Shown here in pieces: positions 58,243 to 64,000 of a DNA stretch of 64,000 bases. A program made the position numbers and the translations under genes. Numbering within the stretch: position 1 is the first letter of the stretch; every line of letters begins with the position of its first letter. The stretch comes from Ardenticatenaceae bacterium (GTDB taxonomy: Bacteria > Chloroflexota > Anaerolineae > Promineifilales > Promineifilaceae): NCBI GenBank assembly GCA_020634375.1, contig JACKBX010000014.1, positions 1-64,000 on the forward strand, read 5' to 3'. Under the pieces are notes generated by a model, which saw only the letters and a list, made by a program, of their open reading frames with translations, searched no databases and was not told where the DNA came from.

Positions 58243-59501
58243 TTCCTCTCATAAATGTGGACAACGGCCGTTTGCCCCGTACCGCCCACATTATGCGTCA
58301 ACGCCAAATCCACATCGCGGTCAACCTGACGTTCGCCCGCTTTGCCGCGCATCTGCTTAAAGATTTCCACCGCCTGCCCCGCGCCCGACGCGCCGACCGG
58401 ATGCCCTTTCGACTTGAGGCCGCCGGACGTATTGATTGGTTTAGGGCCATGCCGCGTCGTCAATCCTTCCTCAGCCGCTTCGTGCCCCTTGCCCGGCTCG
58501 AAAAAGCCAATATCCTCGGTAGCGATGATTTCGGCGATGGTGAAGCAGTCGTGGACTTCGGCCACTTTGATGTCATTGGCCGTAACTCCAGCCATCTCAT
58601 AAGCCATTTGGCTGGCCTTTTTAGCCGCGCCGATGCTGGTCAAATCGGGCCGGTCGTGCAGTGCGCCGTCGCTGGCCTGCCCGCTGCCAATGATGGTAAT
58701 GGGATCGTCCGTGTACTGTCTGGCAATTTCTTCACTGACGAGAAGAACGGCCGTTGCCCCATCCGTCACCGGCGAGCAGTCAAACAAACGCAGCGGCCAG
58801 GCAATCATCGGATTCGCCCGGTCATCGTGCAAAAATTCCATCTCATTGGCCCAGGTCGGAATCGGACGGCCTTTCTTTTCCGCGCTGCGCCTCTTCCCTT
58901 CCATCACCGCCGCAATCGTGCTATTAAACTGCGCCTTCTCATTCAATGCGCCGTTGTCATGGTTTTTCAGCGCCACCTGCATCAACGCTTCCGGTGTCGC
59001 CCCATATCTGTGCATGTAAGCCGTCGCCATCGCCGCGTAAAAACCGGGGAAGGTAAAGCCCGCTGGAATTTCGTACAGCATGTCTCCGGCCGTCGCCAAC
59101 GCTTCCGTCACTTCGGCGATGGGGAGCTTGTTCATCACCTCAATGCCGCCGACCAGCACCACGTCATACGCGCCAGAGGCAACCGCCAGCAAGCCCTGCC
59201 GCAATGCCACACCAGAACTGGCGCACGCATCCTCAACTCGCGTTGCCGGGCGCGGCGTCAGCCCAATCCAATCGGCCATGATGGGCGCGGTGTGCCCCTG
59301 CCGTTCAAACAAATCGCTGCTGTAATTGCCGATATACAGCGCCTCGATGTCATTGGCATCCAACCCCTTGTCCACCGAAGCCCGCATATCCTTAAACGCT
59401 TCCACAAAGAGGTCGCGGGTTGTCTTTTCGGGGAATGCGCCAAACTTGCTCATCCCCGCGCCGACAACAGCAACGCCTCGGCCTAGTTTTCGTTTGGTCA
59501 T
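58239..59501 (-). CDS. Thiolase-family acyl-CoA acetyltransferase (SCP-2/archaeal type)
   Basis: A 420-residue thiolase of the group that works with DUF35 proteins. It contains VEDACASSGVALRQG (nucleophile Cys), VAEVHDCFTIAEI and SKGHPVGASGAGQAVE (His and Gly-rich base site). The late Cys typical of biosynthetic thiolases (CxG) is not in its normal place; NVGGTGQTAVVHIY is seen instead. It condenses or cleaves acyl-CoA. The partner DUF35 gene is 78 bases downstream across the hairpin. Confidence 0.9.
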   Translation of the reverse strand: MTKRKLGRGVAVVGAGMSKFGAFPEKTTRDLFVEAFKDMRASVDKGLDANDIEALYIGNYSSDLFERQGHTAPIMADWIGLTPRPATRVEDACASSGVALRQGLLAVASGAYDVVLVGGIEVMNKLPIAEVTEALATAGDMLYEIPAGFTFPGFYAAMATAYMHRYGATPEALMQVALKNHDNGALNEKAQFNSTIAAVMEGKRRSAEKKGRPIPTWANEMEFLHDDRANPMIAWPLRLFDCSPVTDGATAVLLVSEEIARQYTDDPITIIGSGQASDGALHDRPDLTSIGAAKKASQMAYEMAGVTANDIKVAEVHDCFTIAEIIATEDIGFFEPGKGHEAAEEGLTTRHGPKPINTSGGLKSKGHPVGASGAGQAVEIFKQMRGKAGERQVDRDVDLALTHNVGGTGQTAVVHIYERK

Positions 59502-59514
59502 TGTTTTTCTCTCC

Positions 59515-59548
59515 AGAAACCGGGTTTTTTCGGAAAAACCCAGTTTCT
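59515..59548. terminator. AAACCGGGTTTTTT hairpin
   Basis: An inverted repeat (59515-59530 with 59534-59548) with a three-base loop lies between the second hydrolase and the thiolase gene. One arm includes the stop-proximal region of the hydrolase. Confidence 0.75.
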
Positions 59549-60602
59549 AATTGATATGTTCATGAAAATGTTTATTAAATTCGTCCGGTTTCTCCACATA
59601 CGGAATGTGTCCCGCATCTTCGATGACCACTTCCTGATACGCGCCGCCGTTGGCAGCATACTTTTCCAGGACGGCGCGGGTTTGTTTCAGCATCGGCTGC
59701 GCCGGATAAACTTCCGGGCCGGGATAGCCGGGCAGCAACCCCATCGCGCCCACCGTCGCCGGGTCAGAAGCCGCATTATCGGAAACGGCCAAGTCGTGAC
59801 TGCCGCGAATCCAGAGAACCTTGGTCTTGGGTTCAGCGGCGTACAAATCATTGACATCAATGGCGTACTTGGGCGAGAGGGCGTTGGTCGCACCCCATTT
59901 GCCGGGGGCCATGTGCGGCCAATTGGGCGAGGGCGCTGAATCTCCAGGCACATCCTGCTCGCCGACATGCGCCGCCAGCATTGCCATCACCAGTTCATCT
60001 TCGCGGGCGGCGATGAAGGGCGGCCTGACCAGCAGCATCCGCAGCGCTGCACGCGGCGAGACCGGGCTGTCCAGGCTCATATCGCCCTCTTTCATTCGCC
60101 TGATTAGCTCTGGATTGGAGAGGCCGCCGCCCGATCCGGCGAAATCGTCGTAGCAAGGTGTGCCATCCTCATCCTTCGTACCGCCAAATCCGTAAGGCGA
60201 GCCGGGATCAACCAGCGTGGCGCTCAGGAAGCGCTCCGGCGCATCTACCAGCAATTGCCAGACCACATTGCCACCCAGCGAGTTGCCGACGATGTGTGCC
60301 TTTTCGATGCCCAAGTGGTCGAGTAAGGCAATGGCGTCATCGGCCCAATCGCCTGCGCCGCGTGTAGCATCCACTTTCTTGTCAAAATCGGCGCCGCCAA
60401 AGCCGCGCTGGTCGGGGGCAATGCCACGATAGCCGTCGGGCAGCGCGACCATCGTCTCTTCCCACCAGGTTGCTGATGAGATGTTGCCATGCAAAAACAG
60501 TACCGGCACGCCATCATCCGGCCCGCTAAATAGCACACGGGTCGTGAGGCGGTCGGTGGCGATTGTTTGGGCGGTGATGCCGTCCATTATTGGAATAATC
60601 AT
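59547..60602 (-). CDS. Alpha/beta hydrolase, epoxide hydrolase/haloperoxidase-like
   Basis: A 351-residue hydrolase with the oxyanion motif LFLHGNISSATWW, nucleophile elbow VGNSLGGNVVW (Ser), the acid region WIRGSHDLAVSDNAA and final His in VIEDAGHIPYVEKPDEF. A large cap (about 150-240) includes SPRAALRMLLVRPPF. Cap and length fit epoxide hydrolase or C-C hydrolase relatives. ATG 60602 follows GGAGG. It is downstream of the acyl-CoA synthetase across a hairpin and may prepare or release the acyl substrate. Confidence 0.87.
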   Translation of the reverse strand: MIIPIMDGITAQTIATDRLTTRVLFSGPDDGVPVLFLHGNISSATWWEETMVALPDGYRGIAPDQRGFGGADFDKKVDATRGAGDWADDAIALLDHLGIEKAHIVGNSLGGNVVWQLLVDAPERFLSATLVDPGSPYGFGGTKDEDGTPCYDDFAGSGGGLSNPELIRRMKEGDMSLDSPVSPRAALRMLLVRPPFIAAREDELVMAMLAAHVGEQDVPGDSAPSPNWPHMAPGKWGATNALSPKYAIDVNDLYAAEPKTKVLWIRGSHDLAVSDNAASDPATVGAMGLLPGYPGPEVYPAQPMLKQTRAVLEKYAANGGAYQEVVIEDAGHIPYVEKPDEFNKHFHEHIN

Positions 60603-60618
60603 GATTTCCTCCAATCGG

Positions 60619-60662
60619 GCGTGAAACGTGAGATTTAGTTCATCACATTTTACGTTTCACGT
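60619..60662. repeat. ACGTGAA hairpin
   Basis: CGTGAAACGTGAG (60620-60632) faces TCACATTTTACGTTTCACG (60643-60661). It separates the acyl-CoA synthetase stop from the hydrolase start. Confidence 0.72.
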
Positions 60663-62189
60663 CTATAGATATTTCTCCCGTAACACGTTTTTCATCACCT
60701 TGCCGTAGGGCGAATAGGGCAGGTCGTCGGCAAAGATGATTTCTTTGGGGGCCTTGTAGCGGGCCAGGCGTTCGTGGCAATGGGTGATTAGTTCATCGTC
60801 GGTGACGGTCTGGTTTTTGTCGGTGACAACAATCATGAGGCCAACTTCGCCCCATTTTTCGTGTGGTTTGCCAATGAGGGCTGCGCCGGTAACGGCCGTA
60901 TGTTCCAAAAACACCGCCTCCACCTCCGCCGCATAAATATTCTCGCCGCCACTGATAATCATGTCTTTGGAACGGCCGACAATCGTGAAAAAGCCATCTG
61001 CATCCATGCGGGCCGTATCCCCGGTGTAAAACCAGCCATCCACCAACGATTTGACTGTCGCTTCGGGATTGCGCCAGTAGCCAGCGCAAACGTGCGGCCC
61101 TTTGATCAGCAGTTCGCCCGTTTCGCCTACGGGCACGTCGTTACCCTGCTCATCAACCAGGCGCATATCGCTGTGGAAGATAGGCCGTCCGACGCTGCCC
61201 GTCTTGGGCACGGAATCCTCGTCCGTCATAGTGAAGCAATTGGGGCCAACTTCGGTCAGGCCGTATCCCTGGCGGAAGATGATGTTTTTGGCCTTGCGCC
61301 ACTTTTCCATGAGCACGGGCGGGCAGGGCGCGCCGCCACTGATAAAGAAATGGACATGGCTGAAATCAAGGTCGGCGAAGTTGGGCGCATCCAGCCACAT
61401 CTGGAAGAGAGTGGGCACGCCCAAAATGACAGTGCATTTCTCTTCCAGGATGATGTCCAGCGTCGTGTCGGGGTCAAAGCCTTTGTACAACACGATGCGG
61501 CCACCCAGGTAGAGCAGCGGCGTTAAAAAGGCGAACAGGCCACCGGCATGGAACAGTGGTGTGAAGACTGGCGACACATCGCGCTCGGTCAAGCCCCAAC
61601 TGGCGCAGGTGTTGAGGATGTTCCACAACACTTGTCGCTGCGGGATGATCGCGCCTTTTGGCCGTCCAGTGGTGCCGGAGGTGTAGAGGATGCAGTGTGG
61701 GGTTTCGCCAGAGAGGGTAGACGGCCGTTCCGGTTCCGCACCACTCGCCTCTGCCACCCCATCTTCATACGAAAGCGCCCCCTCAATTTCCGCCCCTTCC
61801 AGGCTAATAAACTTCCCAACGTTGATCTGAGGCCGCAGCTCCGCCAGCGTGTCCACAAAATCTGGCCCGCAAATCAACACCTTTGGATCGCAGTCATTGA
61901 CGATGTAAGCCAGTTCAGCCGCCACCAATCGCCAATTCAGCGGAGCCAGAATCGCGCCAATTTTGGCGACGCCATAAAACAAATCAATGTAGTGAACGCC
62001 ATTATGCGCCAGAATGGAGACGCGATCCCCCCCCTGAATGCCGCACTGGTCGCGCAAAAAATTGGCGGCGCGATTAGCCCGTTCGTTCAATTCAGCGTAA
62101 CTAAACCGCTCGCCCGTTTCCGCAAATAGCAGGGCCTCACGGTCTGGCGTCAATCGTGCCCGTTTGGTCAACAAATCTGCTGAGTGCAT
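60663..62189 (-). CDS. Acyl-CoA synthetase (AMP-forming, FadD-like)
   Basis: A 508-residue ANL ligase: CILYTSGTTGRPKGAIIPQ (P-loop), GYGLTEVG (A5), WFYTGDTARMDADGFFTIVGRSKDMIISGGENIY in pieces (A7-A8) and the C-terminal catalytic Lys in SPYGKVMKNVL. The GENIYAAEVE motif marks acyl-CoA rather than amino-acid ligases. It activates an acid, probably medium to long chain or aromatic, for the thiolase/SDR enzymes beside it. ATG 62189 is chosen with GGAGG six bases upstream. Confidence 0.92.
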   Translation of the reverse strand: MHSADLLTKRARLTPDREALLFAETGERFSYAELNERANRAANFLRDQCGIQGGDRVSILAHNGVHYIDLFYGVAKIGAILAPLNWRLVAAELAYIVNDCDPKVLICGPDFVDTLAELRPQINVGKFISLEGAEIEGALSYEDGVAEASGAEPERPSTLSGETPHCILYTSGTTGRPKGAIIPQRQVLWNILNTCASWGLTERDVSPVFTPLFHAGGLFAFLTPLLYLGGRIVLYKGFDPDTTLDIILEEKCTVILGVPTLFQMWLDAPNFADLDFSHVHFFISGGAPCPPVLMEKWRKAKNIIFRQGYGLTEVGPNCFTMTDEDSVPKTGSVGRPIFHSDMRLVDEQGNDVPVGETGELLIKGPHVCAGYWRNPEATVKSLVDGWFYTGDTARMDADGFFTIVGRSKDMIISGGENIYAAEVEAVFLEHTAVTGAALIGKPHEKWGEVGLMIVVTDKNQTVTDDELITHCHERLARYKAPKEIIFADDLPYSPYGKVMKNVLREKYL

Positions 62190-62198
62190 CTTTTCCTC

Positions 62199-62252
62199 CG
62201 TAAAACGCAAAACGTAAAACGTAAACCATTACGCTTTACGTTTTACGTTTTT
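62199..62252. repeat. ACGTAAA heptamer hairpin
   Basis: Four ACGTAAA/ACGCAAA units (62199-62226) face inverted units TTACGTTTTACG (62228-62252). The SDR stop lies next to its edge. Confidence 0.85.
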
Positions 62253-62256
62253 TTAT

Positions 62257-63015
62257 TTACGTTCCGACAACAATGCCCCCATCAACCCGCAGCGTTTGCC
62301 CGGTGATGTAACTGGCTTCGTCTGAGGCCAGGAAGAGGTAGGCATTGGCGATGTCGCGGGGGTCGCCGATGCGGCCCAGCGGCGTGCGAGCGACCATGCC
62401 GTCAAGAATTTTTTGTGGCATTGACTGCAAAATTTCCGTCAGGGTAAAGCCGGGGGCGATGGCGTTAACGCGCACACCGTAACGGCCGAGTTCCCGCGCC
62501 CATACTTTGGTCATGCCGATAACGCCGGATTTGGTGGCGACATAATTGGTCTGGCCGAAGTTGCCGTCCAGCCCGACGATGGAGGTAGCGTTGAGAATGA
62601 CGCCACCGCCTTGTTTAATCATCACCGGGGCAACGGCCTGGGCGCAGTTAAACACGCCCTTGAGGTTGATGCTGATCACCAGGTCGAAGTTTTCTTCGGA
62701 CATTTGCTTGACCAGTTCGCCATCTTTCACTTTGACGAGCGTGCTGTCGCGCACGATGCCGGCGTTGTTGACGATGATGTCAATACGGCCGTATTTCGCC
62801 ACCACCGCATCAATCCACTTCTGCACGTCCTGCCGGTCGGCCACATTAACCTTGTAAAAATCAAAACCGAACTCGTCAGCAGTGGCGTTACCTACCTCCT
62901 CATTCACATCGCAAATCACAACCTTTGCACCTTCCTCGGCAAATCGTTGCGCGGTCGCCTTACCAATTCCGGCCGCCCCACCCGTCACAAGCGCTACTTT
63001 GTCTTTCAGTCGCAT
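62257..63015 (-). CDS. Short-chain dehydrogenase/reductase (FabG-like)
   Basis: A 252-residue classical SDR: VTGGAAGIGKATAQRF (cofactor loop), ICDVNEE (Asp after strand 2 suggests NAD preference), VNNAGIVRD, the active-site Ser (NATSIVG) and YVATKSG (Tyr-x3-Lys), then the IAPGFTLTEIL loop. It likely interconverts a 3-hydroxy- and 3-oxoacyl thioester. It is between the synthase-like and synthetase genes. Confidence 0.93.
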   Translation of the reverse strand: MRLKDKVALVTGGAAGIGKATAQRFAEEGAKVVICDVNEEVGNATADEFGFDFYKVNVADRQDVQKWIDAVVAKYGRIDIIVNNAGIVRDSTLVKVKDGELVKQMSEENFDLVISINLKGVFNCAQAVAPVMIKQGGGVILNATSIVGLDGNFGQTNYVATKSGVIGMTKVWARELGRYGVRVNAIAPGFTLTEILQSMPQKILDGMVARTPLGRIGDPRDIANAYLFLASDEASYITGQTLRVDGGIVVGT

Positions 63016-63072
63016 AATCAGGCTCCTTTTCTTGAATGGTTTGAATATTTTGTCATTTTTTGTTTGACCGGA

Positions 63073-64000
63073 TCAGACCGGCCCCCACTTTACAGCTCCG
63101 GCAGCCCAGACATAGCCAATTCCGGCCGCCACAATTACCATCAGGTCGCCATCTTTAAGACGGCCTGCTTTTAACCCTTCTCGAATGCTGAACATGGCAT
63201 CCTGCTCACCCGTGTGGCCGATGTCGCCCAGGTAAACCGACTGTTCTTCCGTCAAACCCAACCGGGCCAGCATATCCCGGTGGCCGGATGGCTTGATGAG
63301 TACCATGTTCAGATAATTCACATCTTCTTTTGTATACGGTGTGCCATCTGGTTTGAGGCCGCTTTTGCGTAACGCCTCATCCACGCAATGCACCCAGTTG
63401 TCCATGCTGGCCTCGTTGAGACGGCCTTTCATCGCTTCCGGATCGACCAGATCGAAGTAAAAATCCTCTTCGGTCACGCCCTCTGCGTTGGTCATCGCTC
63501 TCGGATTAGGGAAGCGAGCTGTGCCGCTGGCCGGAACGATGACGTGCTTGCTCATGAAGCCATCGGTCATCATGTGTGCGCCCAAAACTTGATTGCGGGG
63601 ATGGTTTTTACGCAGCAGCATCGCGCCGCCGCCGCTGCCGATGTTCCACAGAAACGAGGTGCGCTTATTTTTGAAATTGATGAAATCGGAGATGCGGTAG
63701 CCACCGGCAATCATCACCGTGTTCACCTCCGGATCGGCCAGGATCATGTCTTTCGCCATCTTCATGGCGCTGACGGTGGTGGCGCAGCGGTTGTGAACAT
63801 CTATGGCCCAGGCATTGGTGGCCCCAATTTCGTAAGCCATGTGAATACCCGATGTCCAGAGCAAATATTCGCGCCACTCCTCGGTGGTGTTGATCACCAC
63901 GTCAATCTCTTTGGGATCAATGTCGCAGTTTGCCAGGCAGTCTTTCGCCGCCTTGATGCCCATTTCGTTAGGATGATCGTCGGGGCCGCCAACGTGTTTT
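63073..64000 (-). CDS. HMG-CoA synthase/KAS III-like thiolase-superfamily protein (5' end beyond window)
   Basis: An incomplete condensing enzyme, open to the window edge (N-terminal side missing; the frame enters as KHVGGPDDHPNEMGIKAAKD). The catalytic Cys is in DVHNRCATTVSAMKMA; a His in LIKPSGHRDML fits the second residue. The Asn of KAS III (GNTSS) is replaced by GHTGEQD, and GSGGGAMLLRKN is the Gly-rich block. The pattern is of the HMG-CoA synthase or ketoacyl synthase III side of the superfamily. With thiolase and DUF35 in the same cluster it may form an acetyl/acyl condensing complex. Confidence 0.82.
   Translation of the reverse strand, partial: KHVGGPDDHPNEMGIKAAKDCLANCDIDPKEIDVVINTTEEWREYLLWTSGIHMAYEIGATNAWAIDVHNRCATTVSAMKMAKDMILADPEVNTVMIAGGYRISDFINFKNKRTSFLWNIGSGGGAMLLRKNHPRNQVLGAHMMTDGFMSKHVIVPASGTARFPNPRAMTNAEGVTEEDFYFDLVDPEAMKGRLNEASMDNWVHCVDEALRKSGLKPDGTPYTKEDVNYLNMVLIKPSGHRDMLARLGLTEEQSVYLGDIGHTGEQDAMFSIREGLKAGRLKDGDLMVIVAAGIGYVWAAGAVKWGPV

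Noticed and set aside
58257..59486. A 409-codon plus-strand frame opposite the thiolase
   Set aside because: Same reason: antisense to a well-supported gene, with no motifs or start signals.
1656..62252. Heptamer arrays as CRISPR arrays
   Set aside because: Units are 7 bases and contiguous with no spacers, and no cas gene is present.
1656..62252. Intergenic hairpins as insertion-sequence remnants or MITEs
   Set aside because: No transposase fragment and no target-site duplication are seen; the unit sequences differ from locus to locus while the 7-base period stays the same.
1..64000. tRNA, rRNA, tmRNA and riboswitches
   Set aside because: I found no cloverleaf, rRNA core or known aptamer pattern by eye. 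Short structured RNAs could have been missed without a covariance search.

Overview
The window reads as a bacterial chromosome segment, most likely from a Chloroflexota (Anaerolineae-like) organism. This rests on overall protein flavour, a secreted beta-propeller protein with a VFLPII-type stretch after its signal peptide, and an Mvh-type hydrogenase fused operonically to Hdr genes in an otherwise bacterial gene set. The phylum call is an inference from memory of such proteins, not a database result. Gene density is high and most genes lie on the minus strand in operons. I saw no rRNA, tRNA, CRISPR array, transposase or phage gene.

Layout. 0-6 kb: end of a two-component system, a PatB/MalY-type C-S lyase, a TPR membrane protein, a creatininase-family protein, a small membrane protein and a DUF385 (deazaflavin nitroreductase-like) protein. 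6.1-14.1 kb: a minus-strand operon hdrC-hdrB-hdrA-mvhD-mvhG-mvhA-maturation protease-CNB protein, a complete heterodisulfide-reductase/[NiFe]-hydrogenase set. At its distal end, upstream of the DUF385 gene, lies a cluster of perfect palindromes including an FNR-type box. 14.4-17.7 kb: thioredoxin-VKOR fusion, UspA, arginase-fold protein and SRAP protein. 17.7-43.7 kb: a surface-glycan region with heptose genes (gmhB, gmhA, hddA), a Wzz/tyrosine autokinase, glycosyltransferases, an O-antigen ligase-like protein, two acyltransferases, an epimerase, and a carrier protein + adenylation + acyl-CoA dehydrogenase cassette followed by a sulfotransferase, a glycosyltransferase and a flavoprotein. Five consecutive genes between about 38.34 and 42.75 kb carry many single-base frameshifts while all others are intact, which looks like a locally poor assembly. 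43.8-49.7 kb: a nuclease-fold protein and two small operons, each headed by a regulator (PadR, TetR) with an inverted-repeat operator. 49.8-56.7 kb: a Liv-type ABC importer (livM, livH, livF, livG) whose binding protein is two full domains in one lipoprotein. 56.8-64 kb: an acyl-CoA metabolism cluster (two hydrolases, DUF35, thiolase, acyl-CoA synthetase, SDR, HMG-CoA/KAS III-like synthase).

Two genome-scale signals cut across these regions. First, the palindromic octamer ACGGCCGT occurs about 89 times by hand count, against one or two expected, almost always inside genes, where it is read as Asn-Gly-Arg, Thr-Ala-Val or Arg-Pro. Second, most intergenic gaps hold short arrays of heptanucleotide repeats, usually as inverted pairs that form hairpins at gene ends and in places supply the last codons of the gene. 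This pairing resembles the HIP1 octamer and the STRR heptamer repeats known from cyanobacteria, and is the most interesting content of the window.
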